A DNA stretch of 64,000 nt from the NCBI RefSeq assembly GCF_015832195.1, contig NC_052017.1, positions 93,785,429-93,849,428 of the forward strand. Direction: 5' to 3'. The translations under genes and the position numbers were made by a program. The DNA comes from Motacilla alba alba. Taxonomy: Eukaryota > Chordata > Aves > Passeriformes > Motacillidae. Shown here piece by piece: positions 14,801-27,086 of this stretch (within the stretch, counting starts at the first letter, position 1; each line of letters begins with the position of its first letter). The notes under the pieces were generated by a model. The model saw only the letters and a program-made list of their open reading frames with translations, was not told the origin of the DNA and did not search any database.

Positions 14801-15721
14801 AAAATATCTTACATTCAGAAAATGTACTAAGAAAAAGGGGTTCCCCACTAACTGGCCAGCTGGGAGTTAAGAGATATGATATCTGTCTCCATGGCTTTTT
14901 GACATGATACAAGAATTATAGACAGCCGACACGCAGTGTATTTATATGAGATATAGTTTCATATTATGCTCTTATACGTTCACCAAGAAAGTGAAGCAAT
15001 CTTTCTTCTGTGAGACTTCTACCTATCTTCATTTTCTTTAGTGCAAACAGTTATAGACAAGCTCCTCTCTGAACTGATAATTTTTTAGAGGTCATTCAGC
15101 CCATAATTTCAGGTCCTAGTCACTATTCTGATGGTCCTTCTTAGGAAATTGGACCCAGTGGGAACGTTTTTTCCTTCTGCTTAGTCTATGGGTCAGCATT
15201 TTCCTTCCCTTGTACTTCTTAATTCCCTTAAGTGGCAATTATTTAAGGTAGAGTTAGAGAAGGTGCAATCTACATTCATCCAATAAAACCTAAATATTAA
15301 AAAGGACAGAAAAATCCAGCATGGTTACTAAGGATATATGGGAGAGCATTTAGCATTTGAAAGGTACCAAAGATCTGGTAAATGAAAAGATGGAAAAAAT
15401 TATGAAGAACTATTGGAAGTAAAATAGAAATTAGAAGTACAAAAGAACATGAGTATCAGACAGACAAGGCATCCTACTTAGAAAGGTCAAGACTCAAGAT
15501 GCCATGTCAAGAAATTAATGGGAAGTCAGCACAGCACAGATTGGATTAATGAAAGCAAACAAAAAGAAAGTCCAGAAGAAATTTTAAAAATCAGCATGGA
15601 ATTGCAATGATTTGCGATTCATTGGAGCAATTATTGCTGAGGGCTCTTCTCTTCACTCATGATCCAAAGTAGTAAAGCACCAAGCACAGAACTAACACTG
15701 TGCTTCAATCTCTCATATCTC

Positions 15722-16262
15722 TGTTCTGGCTTTGGCTCAGGTATTTAATTAATTTACTTCACAATTGCTGAGATGTGTTGGATTTGAGCTGGAAGGGATG
15801 ATGGGATGATTTTGTTAGTCCTGAGCAGCGTTTGCACAAAGTCAAGGCCTTTTCTGCTCCCCACCCCACCCCACCAGCAAGGAAACTGGGGCTACACAAG
15901 GAGCTGGGAGGGGACACAGCCAGGACAGCTGACCCAACTGACCAAAGGGACACTCCATACCACATGGCATCATTCTCAGCATGTAAAGTGGAGGGGAAAA
16001 GAAGAAAGGGAGGGGGGGATGTTTGGAGTGAGGGCATCTGTCTTCCCAAGCATCTATTACATGCGATGGAGTCCAGCTTTTGAAACTGTAGATAACACCT
16101 GCCAGGCCATGGGACATGATGAATTAATTCCTTGTGTTGCTTTACCTAGGAGCTTTCTCAATTTCGAGATTGAGATTCAATCTTCTGATTCCCATCATCC
16201 CTCCATTGGTGGGAATGAGTGATTGGGGCGTGGCACTTAGTTGATAGCTGTAAACCACGACA
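15722..16262 (+). mobile_element. Old solo LTR of an avian endogenous retrovirus
   Basis: About 541 bp, starting TGTTCTGGCTTTGGCTCAGG and ending gtaaaccacgaca. Internal blocks match a widespread bird LTR family: aagtcaaggccttttct, gagctgggaggggacacagc, caggacagctgacccaactg, ccaaagggacactccatacc, a decayed TATA region (cagcatgtaaag near 15978), and a 3' part with gattcccatcatccctcc and ggcgtggcacttagttg. In the recalled family this orientation carries the promoter, so it is on the plus strand. No matching target-site duplication is visible and many positions differ from the recalled consensus, so it is older than the LTR at 30331. ORFs of 80-140 codons on both strands across it are incidental. 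No viral gene is present. Confidence 0.85.
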
Positions 16263-17459
16263 ACGTTGGCACTTTTCTGATTCTGAAATTATTTGCTATT
16301 ATTTGTGCAGTAATGAAGCTATGACTAACAAGCAAGTAATTTTGCGTAACTTATACAAAATCTTAAACTCAGACAAAGACTTGCAAGCAGATGTACAAAT
16401 ACTAATCATTTAAGCTATTTATCAAGGATAATTTCAGTGCAGGGTGTTGGGACGCTAGTAACAGTTCACAGGAGGAAAAAGCACAAAGTGTCCCCTAAAT
16501 AATGCACAGCCACAGAGAAAGCCACCAAGAGGTGGGCGCATTATGTTTGAAATAGAGTGCCCAAAGGTCTTTGAAGCACTGTTACTTCAACTCTGCAAGT
16601 GATAAAGTAATTAGTTCATAATGAAGATAGCACAGTTGAGAAATTTATTATTTAGGTTTATTTATAGATATTTATTATTTATATTTTCACTGGAATTAAA
16701 TTTTAAAAAATTACTCCCCATCACAGACTAGGAATATATAATTATTTTCAATACAGTTTAAATAGATGTTATTAAATAAGTTTTATCTACTATATATATT
16801 AAAAATTTAATACACATTTTAAATAAAAATTTTAATTTCATTCTTTAAGTTGTATCTTATATTTGTTTTATATTTACTTCAATGAGAATTAAAAAATAAG
16901 ATCTTTGTATTTCTTAGAATTCTAGTATGACTTCCCTGGATGATAGACTAAGAGATCTAGACTTAAAAAGTATAATAGGAAAGCAATTTAAATGTTCAGA
17001 GTATACAACAATCTCCACATAAAAATATCCTGAATTATTCCTAGGCACTATATATATCTTTATTTTTTATTCCTCCTGTAAGATTATTATCTTTCTTTTT
17101 GTTTGTTTGAAAAGTTTTCTTGATGACCTTGATATCCCATTTTTTGGGGCTTTTGTATGAATTTTAATATGTTGATATTCCAATAGTAGTATTTCCTTTT
17201 ATTATTTACATTTGCCACAGACTACTATGCATATATATCTTCTAGCACAATTAAATATTTTTGTCTTTCTAGATGGCTGTCATGTCTTAAGGGCTTTCTT
17301 CTACTTCTGCACTTAAATATTTCAGCCTTGCTTTAAAAGTTTTATGTTAGGATAGCCTATTTTTAGCTCCAAATAGGCAATAATGTGGCTCGTTCTTCAT
17401 GAAGGATATTTTATCTATTAATATAATGAAATAGTATCTTGGAGTGAGATTACCTTCTT

Positions 17460-18060
17460 TTCATCGGTGAACATGACATCCTTGCAGAGGCACCAGTCTT
17501 TATGGACACCAGCAGGGATCCAGCACGGGCAATGCAAGGCATTTGCAAAGCAGATGCCCGTACAAGGGTGTTTTGAGGGCAGATACAAGGTGGGCATTAA
17601 GGCTTTGACAAAAATTCAGACCTGAAGAGGGTTTCTCTATGTCCACGATGGCACAGCCCTCATGCAGGCCAGCCAAGCAGGTCCCAACTCTGGAAACTGG
17701 AATGCCACAGAGAGGAACGACAGGAATGGAGGCGCACACCAACACCCAGATTAAATATCTAGATATGGGCAAAGAGATTCATCTGCTCAGGAGCAATAGC
17801 TCACACCAAAAATTAGTTGCCCTGTTACAAACTGGGATAGTTTTCAGAAAAGGAACGGAACGATGGCTGCTAGGAGGGCCACGGACAGAAATGCTCTGAA
17901 AAGAAAGCAGGATTGTGACTGCATGGTTCTGGTGATCTGCACAACATGGAAACCCCTGTGCAATGGCCCTGCAGCTTGTGGCACACAACAGGACACCTGC
18001 TATACCTCCACTGAGCAGAGGTATTGAGAGATGTTCCAGACTTTGGTCTAGGCAGTATTT
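17460..18060. other. GC-richer block in AT-rich intron, unidentified
   Basis: The composition shifts sharply from very AT-rich sequence (about 16620-17260) to a mixed, G+C-richer block of about 600 bp, then back. ORFs of about 70-90 codons occur on both strands. No known repeat landmark was recognised. It may be an old transposon fragment. Confidence 0.3.
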
Positions 18061-20064
18061 TCCTTTTTCTTTTCCTTTAAAACTATATTCTGAACATTTT
18101 TTTCTTTAGTGAGACTGATTGGTTTTCATTCTTATCTGAGAATACCTTTCACTTAAAGGATGTAACTAATATTAATAGTGGTGGGTTTTGAATATTAGGT
18201 GATGTAATATTTGCATCAAAATATTTCAACACCTCCTTTCATGTCACTCAGCAGGAATATATGCTGATTGTTCAGGAAAAGCAAGTAAGGCACTATGAAA
18301 GGAGTCCCTATGCTCTTCAACAGCAGCAGAAAAAGCAATACCCTAGGAAAAAAAAATAAAAAGACAAAGTACTTTCATGAACTCAATTTTTTTTCTACTT
18401 CACTTGTTACCTGGAAAGAACCAACTTTGATGTCATGACCACCCAGATAAATATCCTGGCTATGGAAGCTCTTCTAGGGATACAATGCCTTCTAAAAAAT
18501 GACAGTTCTAAAAAAAAAAAATTACTTAAATTACTTGCTTTTTTTTTTTTTAAAAACACAGATTAATCTTTCCTGAAACACAATAATACATAATCTACAT
18601 ATGTTAAAAAGAACCTTGCTTTCTCCTTTACAAACAGAAAATCATTTATACTAGGTTTTTATTTCAAGCACACACTAAAATTATTATTCTTCACAAAAGA
18701 GGAAAGGGAGTGTCTGCCAATCAACATGACATGCTATTGAAAGACTGGTACTAATAGCTATGACAAGAGCAAACCTGTTTGAAGCAGAGCTGCTGCTGTT
18801 TTTTTCTTTTTTTTAAAGCATACCAGCCACCAAAAATAATGCATTATCTGACAAGAAACCCGAGCAATATTCCACTGCTGTAAAATCTTGCCCCTGATTT
18901 GCCTATATCTAGCAATGACAATTTTAATATCTCTTCAAATGACAGCATTTAAAGTGTTTTATTTAAACAGTGATAAAGACTAAGGACATTAACTATTTAA
19001 AAAAATTAAATACTCTTGCAAACAAAACTGTGTATCTATTCTTTGGCTGTTTTACATCAGGTATTAATAACAAGTTTGTATAAATACTCAACTGACTTGT
19101 ATTTCCATTACTGCATTGATAAATAGCATTTACTGATTTTATATTTTTGTATTTTGATGAATTCAGAGAGTATAAGACCAACATGCTTTTATTATTTCAT
19201 TTTTTCCTACATTTTAACTCTATATTTTCTACTAAAGAATCAAATAGACGCAAAAGAAAAGAGTAGCAGAAAAATATTTAGAAGTAAAAAAGCATGAGGA
19301 TACTAATATAATTGCTATATTATCAGGTTCTGTGTGTCCAATTCACATTCTGAATAAGTCTGCAGTTTCCACTTGGTAATACAGTTATACCTTGATAAAA
19401 TCACATAATAGATCACACCATAACTTTTAGCAATCAATTTTTTCTCTTAATAATTTGATAAATGTGGCTGTCAAGTGGGATAAAGATCACAATTTTATTT
19501 GGGATTAACTATTTGAACTTTCAGAATTCCATTCATGAATATTGCAACTGTTACAACTGATAGGATCACATTTTTGTCCCCTGTTGATGATGCAATCATG
19601 CTGCAGGTTGCTGGTACAGCCCTGTTTCTCAAAAGCCAAAGAAACTGGAAGAGAAATGTGTGGAAAGCACAGCCTTTTGAAAAGTGCTCCTAAAGTTTGC
19701 AAAAACACTTTTCAAACATATATAAAAGAACAGACAATAAGACAGTAAGGGAACTGCCAGGGGAAAGAGCAGAATTTTATACAGATTCTTTAAACACATT
19801 AAACAAATAAATAAATGCATGTTACAAGATGTTTTATCAGGGATTTACTGACATACCAGAAACAAACAGTTTAAGTGAGTATATTTCCACTCCAGGCTCA
19901 AAGAGAGTAAGAATTTAGCACTGATGATGTGAATGTTGCCTCTCTGAGAAAGAACACTTTGGGTGACTTACTTGTATCCTCAGCTATTCCACTGCTATCA
20001 CAACACACAAACAGATTCATAAACACAGCCTTTAACAGGAGGCTGTGGATTAACACTATTTGAA

Positions 20065-20440
20065 GATTTAAGAGCAGAAAGGACTATTAGATAATAGTCT
20101 GACTTCTGGTACATCAAAGCCCCTTTACGTTTTGCAGTGAACTCAGCAACCTTGGGTCCTCCTAAAACCTATTTTCCAGAAAGACATCCAGTCTTCTCAA
20201 GGCTCAAAGGAACAGAAGAAGAATAATTTCTTTTGCTAGTTGCTGCCAGAGCTCAATTGACCTCATATTTAAGTGTTTGCACCTTGTTTCTCATTTCAAT
20301 TTGTCTGACTATGCTTTCAGTAACTGATTTTTCTTAGGCTTTTCTCAGCTAGACTAAGAGTAGCTCATGTCTGATATTTTCTCCCTGTGAAGCAACTCAT
20401 ACACTATAATCAAGTACCTATCTATCATTTGGTCATGAAT
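20065..20440 (-). mobile_element. Ancient CR1 LINE fragment
   Basis: Degenerate but collinear with the 3' part of an old CR1 subfamily known from reptile and bird genomes. Landmarks on the plus strand are cagaaaggactattagat, agtctgacttctgg, ttccagaaagacatccagtc, tttctcatttcaatttgtct, attttctccctgtgaagc and atacactataatcaagtacc. By analogy with younger CR1 copies the 3' end is at the left, so the element is on the minus strand. It is much more diverged than the copy at 29339 and has no coding capacity. Borders are approximate. Confidence 0.72.
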
Positions 20441-23400
20441 TATGTAACTCTTCATGAACACTAAGCGTTCAATCACCACGTAGGCAGCCAACTGCCAAAA
20501 CACAATCGTCACAATCTTTGTTCTGTGAATGCCCAACCCCAGAGGCACCTATAATTTTCACAGAGGCGCAGGCACACAAAGCTGTACTTCCAAGCATTCC
20601 CCAAAACATGTCTGTGCAGAGCGGGGAAGCAGCTCCCACTTTTAGTTCTGTCAGTATCCATAGGAGTAAGTGATCCTCCACTCCTACTCATGGGGCTATG
20701 GATGGGTAGTGGACTCTCACCATACGCTAGAAAATTTCGAGTGCTTTGCAAGCATGGTGTCACTGTCACAGGAAAAAACACAAAAATCTTACCAAACAGT
20801 ACAATGAATTGAGCTGGCTTCACTGATTTATTTATTTTAAAAATGACTTCCAAAAAGATGGCTAATTCTAAATTAAACATCACCAAATTTTCTGTTCAAT
20901 GCCTTAAGCAGTTCCCTAATCACACAGTTGTCTGACATGAAGCCATTTTACAGCAAGAGCTTTGTGACTTAAACTATGGAAGCATTGCACCTCTTTTGCA
21001 CATGAGAAAACTTGTACAAAAAGCAGGACTATTATATTTTTTGCTCAGTGAAAAACTAGGTTATTCTGATTTCTAGGGTTGCATTCATTCTTGGAAATCA
21101 TCTCTGCTTTTTACAGTGCAGCATGGAAATAATTATATGGAAAAAACCCTCAGTATCACTACAAAACTTTCAACATTATCACAAAACCAATAATGAGCAA
21201 ACTGCTTCCCTTGTCTCTGAAGAGTTTTTTGCTTATGACCAGTTTAGCATCCACAGAAGGCTACTATGGCAAACTGTGAGATGCCATGAACTCTGCAGCT
21301 ATTGGAATAATGGAGACACTCAGGCATAGCTATTACACTGTTTGGACATAAATAATGCATCATAATAGTAACACAATGTTTGTAAGACAAAAGCTCCTAA
21401 ATGATGAACATTTAGTTCAAACTGAAATTATCACTACCAAGTGATGCTGCTCCAAAGCAGACAAAACACCAAGAAAGAAAACTGGAATACTGATCCTTTG
21501 CCAGATTTACCACAGGTATGAGTCCTTCTCCTGTCCCACTAGACAAAGTACTCAGGTTCAGCTCAACTCAGTATTGCAGTGTAGCATCAGTTAGAATAAA
21601 ACACATTCAAGAATTTTGGAAATGCAATGCACACAAAAATCAAAATATTTCTTCAGCTTGCTTTGAGACTCACAATTCAGACAGGCCGACAGTAAGAAAC
21701 TCTTTTTTAATCAAATAATATTATTTTTAGAAAAATCACTTAAATGATAGTCACCAACATGATATGACAATTCACTCATCTATTGCATTCATTTTCCATT
21801 TGTAATGACACACATTCAGATTTGCACATGGACAACAAGAATTTACATAAAGAGCTTCCACTAGAACCAAATTTCTATCACTTAAACATTACCTGCAGGA
21901 TTCCTGAGCTTGCTCAATAGCAAATTTCTGTTCTTAGAACAGCCATAAGTTCTATCAGTATCTTAAAAGTGGTTTCAAAAAGAAAATAAATTCATATTTT
22001 GAATAATGGCTAAGTCTCTGGATTCCTGGATTTTTTCCAAAAAAATTTCAATTTTAACACAGACCTTGAGACAATGGATCAGAGAATATCGAGAAATAGG
22101 CACCAAGCTCCTACAGAACAACACACAGACATTTTAAAAAACAGATCTGATGAATAATATAAAATTAGGGTTAAATGCATAAACTGGTATTTGAAGTGTG
22201 GCCTAGCAAATTCAATTCACAATTTTATGAGCACTACATATATCTTTGTTGGCTTGTGTACATTAAAGGCCTGTTGCTCAAATGTAGTAAATTTTAAAGA
22301 CAAAAGTATAATCTAGACTGTTGCTGTTTTAAAATATCTAAGATTTATAAGGAATATAGTTGAATTGTTAAATAACTCCCTCTATGACAGAGGGAACCCA
22401 TAGCAAAAAAGAGGAAAGAAAATCTGAAGACCTGGTTTGCTGGCATTTCTATATATCAATTTAGAACAAAAGTGCTATCACCTTGCAATTACAGCATCAT
22501 CCTCACGAATGTAAAAGTCAACTTCTTTTGCCTTCCATCTTCCACAGCCTCTCCCTTCAAAATGCAGCTTCCTCAAGCTCCTTACTAACTGACCCTATAA
22601 ACAGTATAGTAGGTGCCAAAGAAAGCTAACTAGAAACTATTATTAAAGCATTATATTATTGCAGCAGGGCATCTCCCCCCCCCACCAGAGCTTATCTGTT
22701 GTTTGTTAACCAGTCAGATAACTCAAACAGGACAAGCTGTCTTACAGTGAGCTATTTTGGCACCATGACGTTAACACCTCCCAACTGCCAATAAACATCT
22801 TACAGATGGAAGTGAGACCTGGAAAGATAAGCTGGATTTTTGACAGACAGATATCCACTTTAAAACTCTAAGAGCCATACCAGACTTCCACAAAGCAGAA
22901 ATTTTCTATACATTTCCCTGGAAATGTGTGGAGTTTCTCCCCTGAGTAGGAACACTTGCTTTGCAGTTACTCCCCAGGGATTAGGTGAAGGAATGTGCAC
23001 AGTACCATGGTTTCAGTGATAAGTTAGATTTGACTCCTAATCAATACTATTTCTTTTCCTAGCTCTAATATAGGTACCTTGATATTGTGCATTTTTATGT
23101 TGTGCTGTAATCTACTAGTAGTTCTTTTTAGTTTTATACTGTGTATTAAGTGGTTCTGATCAAGATCTTTCATCAGCTATCTCTTGTCTGTTTAATAAAT
23201 AATTCATTTGATAAACAGATGTGACTTGCCATCATTAGAACTTGCAGGCCAGGATGATTCCTTGAACTTAAACTGTTGCCAAAATCTGAGGCAAAGGCTT
23301 GCCTGAAGTTTCCACTCTTCCCGCAACAATTGTAAAGAACATTAAAACTAAATTAGAAATCCAAGTGTCAATCTTAATTTCACAGACAAGAAACAGACTT

Positions 23401-25560
23401 GACTTTTACTCCCAGTCACATCCTAAAGGTACCCCACAGCTTCACCCTTGATGAGGTGTGCTGAAGGAATTTCTGCCTGTCCTTCAAAGTGACTGGAGTT
23501 GGTGTCTTGTCTCTCTGCCAGTGAAGATACTTATTCTATCTGCTCAAAGAGGCAAAAGGCCAGCTTTCCTGTTACAAAGCAATATTAGAACATAAAAGAC
23601 AGACAAATATGTTTAAGTTAAAAAAAAAAATCAATCTTGTATGACACTTTCATACTCCTATCATCCTAAGGGGTTCTATGTCGTGTTGTAGATTCTCTGT
23701 GGGTGCAGCCAATGACCAATAAGTCATCAGTAACTGTGAACCAGACACAGAACAAATCTTATTTTTATAAGGGATGTTAGCCAGGGCACAGGAGTTGTCC
23801 TTCATTCCTCTAAAAACCTCCTCTAAAATCTTTAACTCTCAGACGTCCAGCAGTCAGCAATGGATTGAAAAGAAGAAAATGAACTTCCCTTAATTTAACT
23901 GTGGTATGAATACACAATTATCACCCAGGTTTCTCTTTATTAGTGTTTCTTTTCAAAAGGAAAATACAGTATCATCCTTTCTGCAATGGAATTATGCAAA
24001 CAACATTTCAAGACTTTTGTTGCATACCAGTCCTAGGCTAGCCTGACAATAATTAGGTGACAATCTGTTCTTGCTAGTCCTAATATATTTGCACAGTACC
24101 CTGTTTAGTGCAAGAGGATTTCTACAGTATAAGAGTGAATGTATAGAAAAGTAATATCATTAGGATACAACACACTGATGACTGTCTTCCTGGGTTACCA
24201 AGACAAGCAAGCTGAACAGTTTTAACCATAGCATGCTGCAATTAACAATTGATTTATCCAGATATAGTCTTGAACAAACAATGGGAAAATGTACATAAAA
24301 TGTTTGCAATTTTGGAATGTTACTGATTCTATCACTGTTACAGCTCTTGGTTATATCTATCTGCCTATTGAAAGCATTTGATTTTTTTCATATTAAGAGG
24401 GATTATTGTAGTAAAAATCCAACAGGGTCTGGATTTAAGCTCTGAGTTGAATATTCATTTGCTTTAGTGAGAACTATGGTGAAATGTGATCAGTTTTCTG
24501 ACCTATTTTGAAATTGGTATTCTGCCAACTGGCATTTTGTTTGCACATCCAGATATTATCCACCATATGCTGACATGACATGATGATTGGTTCCAAAATG
24601 AAGTGGAATACTTGGCAAATAGAAATATATGGTACAAATAATACACTGCCTCTAGTCAGGAAAGCAAGCAGTCATTTTGAGAAGACTGAGAGGTTTTAAA
24701 ATAACTACAGTATACATACAGCACAAAGCTGCATGAAAACTCTTCAGGTTTTGCCTTTTTTACAGATATAAGGGTATCAAAAACTAGGATATTCATTCCT
24801 TACACAAGATTCAGATCTGACACAGGAGTACTAATAGTAGTAATTCAATGGAAGATTAATTTGCATCTCAGGGAGACTCTGGCCCACATAGCTTCTTCCT
24901 CCTCTGGATTCCCCAACTCCTTCTTCTCACCATCTGTTCTTTTTTCCCACTGCTCTGACTTGTCTTTCCACTCAGTGATGTCTAAGTTATCTGCCTCTCC
25001 TGCACTAAGATCACATTTCATTCAAGCTCCACACTAATTTTGTATTATTTCTCCTAACCTCCTACCATTGAACTCTTTATTTTTTTCTCCTAACTTGATG
25101 CTTCTGCTAATTTTTTGCCTTCCACTCTGAATTGTAGAATATATTAAAAAAAAACCCCAAAAGCAAATAAAAACCAAAAAAACTTGTTCCTAAAAAGAAA
25201 ACATCCCATCTTTTTTCTTTTAATTCCTGTTTCCAAAGCAATGTTTTTCTTTTGCATTCCTCCAGTGACTTCCATGTGTGTGCTCTCTAACACAAAGCCT
25301 GGAAAGATACATCAAAGTTGTTTGTTGAGCTCTGCTGTTCTATCTTTTAATGAGGAACAGTCTACTTTTTTGTAATGAAATTTAAGAATTTTTAAAGTAG
25401 TGCATTAATTTGCCACTGTATTTCCTATGGAATTTTGGTTTTGTGTTCTTGGGGGAATAGCATAGGCAGAGGGACTTAATAAAAATGTTTAAAAATATTT
25501 CTCCCTAAAAGTTCAGTTAGATTTCAAAATGAGGCATCTAAACAGCATGCACTTCTGATG

Positions 25561-25566
25561 TTTATT
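25561..25566 (-). promoter_or_regulatory. Possible intronic poly(A) signal AATAAA
   Basis: The plus-strand TTTATT reads AATAAA on the gene strand. It is about 210 bp past the donor of exon 25776-25954 and about 125 bp past the in-frame stop reached by reading through that donor. By itself a hexamer is weak evidence, because AT-rich introns contain many by chance. Confidence 0.25.
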
Positions 25567-25775
25567 GAACTGCAAGATTTGTTTGTGCAATATGAATAGA
25601 TTTCAGTGCTTAATGCATAATCTTTAACCCTGGAAAACTTGAACAGGATGAAGCCCATTTTGAAACCATGCTCTTCTTCAGAATAAATGCTAATAACTTC
25701 TTGTTTTGTTATTGCAATCATTTAAGCACGTGCATTTAGAAAAGAATTTGTAAGCAAAGGGAGGAAGGACCTTAC

Positions 25776-25954
25776 CAGCATGCAAATATGCCAGATCAGG
25801 ATTTTCAATGTCTGGGTGTAGCTCTTTCAAGTGGTTCCGAAACTCCACAGGGATATTTGTTCCATAGTCACACCTGGGACAGTTGTACATTTTTACTCCT
25901 TCATGCTTTCCTGTATGCAAGATGTGTTTACGGATATTTTCTGCACAGTTAGAC
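25776..25954 (-). CDS. ZNF407: ZNF407 internal coding exon, third of three visible (finger remainder, last finger, start of C-terminal region)
   Basis: A 179-bp minus-strand exon with a strong acceptor (long T tract, then tgctgtttag) and a consensus donor (GCTG|GTAAGG). It enters in phase 2, has 59 full codons and leaves in phase 1. The first part completes the finger begun in exon 53478-53598: twelve residues after the second Cys comes KHILHTGKH, so the first His pair is only two residues apart (H-I-L-H), tighter than the usual three to five. A canonical finger follows, with CPRC, twelve residues, then H-LKEL-H, and then a non-finger segment HPDIENPDLAYLHAG. That segment is the part I most strongly associate with ZNF407, just before its long finger-free C terminus. 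The terminal exon is not in this window. Reading past the donor gives 28 more residues before a stop near 25690. Confidence 0.95.
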
Positions 25955-27017
25955 CTAAACAGCAATGAAAAAAAAGAAAAAAAATTATTTTCTACCAGTG
26001 GTTCAAATAAAACCTAGTGTTATAACAGAAAAACAGTAGTCATCACTCATTTTTCTGTAGATTTTTTGCATCCTCTTAGGTTCTGCATAAATGTTGTCCT
26101 TTGCATGAAGGCTCCCAAAGCTGTTTCAGGTTAACTGAACATTACATCTGAACCAGAATCATTGATTTGTTACATTTACAGAATTTCTATTTTTCTCATG
26201 GTTGTCAGTGATGAACAGAAATTAAGCAAAAGTCTTTACTTAGCAAAACTGAAATACACAAATGTCTATAATATTCCCAGCAGAGCTCACATGAACCTTT
26301 CCTACGCAGTTCCTAAATTCAACAGGAGTTGCTGTGAATGATTTTTGAAGTATGTTCCACCAACTTTCATCTCGCTGTGTGAACTGTTTCTAGGAAAGAG
26401 AAGTGAGTTGTTCAAGTTTACATCTTTTTGAAAATACACATGGATTCTGGTTTACATCTTAAGCTTAGCTTTTGTGAAAGTAGAAGAGTTTTCATGCATA
26501 AAAGTCAGATTACATACAATTAGTTTAACACATTTCAAAGCAACATTTATAATCATATTTCTGAAAAAAAGAACATATTTCATATTTCCCTTATTCACAG
26601 AGAGATCCATATGGCAGTAATTTTTAATTTCTAGTCTATAAAATTTTCCAGTCTCACTACAAAATTATTTTGCATTAGAAATTCCTACTTATTCAAACCT
26701 AGTGATTAATCCTACAAAAAATACACTGCGGCTCCATTTATTTCTACCAGAAATAGTCAGTGTCTTTATTTTTGACTCAAAAGAACAGAACTGTCTATGT
26801 GTACCATTGCTTTGGTGTTTTGTTTATTGTTTACTTTTTTTACTAGCATATACTATTATTATTGCCAAACTAAGAACAGCAATTGAGCCTAACTGAAAAA
26901 AAGTACAAACACTCATGTAAACCACATAAATGTATAATACTTCACAAAAGTAAGAAAACTGTAGCATTCTGGGCAACTGATTATACACCCATCACGGGGT
27001 AGAAATTCTATGGCATG

Positions 27018-27086
27018 ACAGAAATGATAGATGATAGATGATAGAATGATAGAAATGATATCATGATTCTACATCATGATAGAAAG
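27018..27086. repeat. Imperfect GATA/GATAGAAAT tandem repeat with inverted segment
   Basis: Repeated GATGATA and AATGATAGA motifs, followed by the palindrome ATGATATCAT and an 8-bp inverted pair (tatcatga, then tcatgata seven bases later). Confidence 0.8.

Larger units (their letters stand above)
1..25775 (-). other. Intron of the ZNF407-like gene downstream of the last visible exon (at least 25.8 kb)
   Basis: No exon with credible splice sites and a recognisable protein was found between the donor at 25775 and position 1. The expected long finger-free terminal exon does not appear, so it should lie before position 1. Contents besides ordinary AT-rich sequence are an old solo LTR (15722-16262), an ancient CR1 fragment (about 20065-20440), an unexplained GC-richer block (about 17460-18060), a very AT-rich stretch (about 16620-17260), a pyrimidine-rich stretch (about 24885-25110) and small simple repeats. 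ORFs here, including one of 164 codons at 12798-13292, have no recognisable domain. Confidence 0.8.

Noticed and set aside
15085..15250. Possible ancient repeat (gaggtcattcagcccat)
   Set aside because: Weak resemblance to old CR1 3' sequence without a second supporting landmark.
15806..16222. 138-codon plus-strand ORF and overlapping 83-, 91- and 96-codon ORFs
   Set aside because: All lie within the old solo LTR and show no coding signature.
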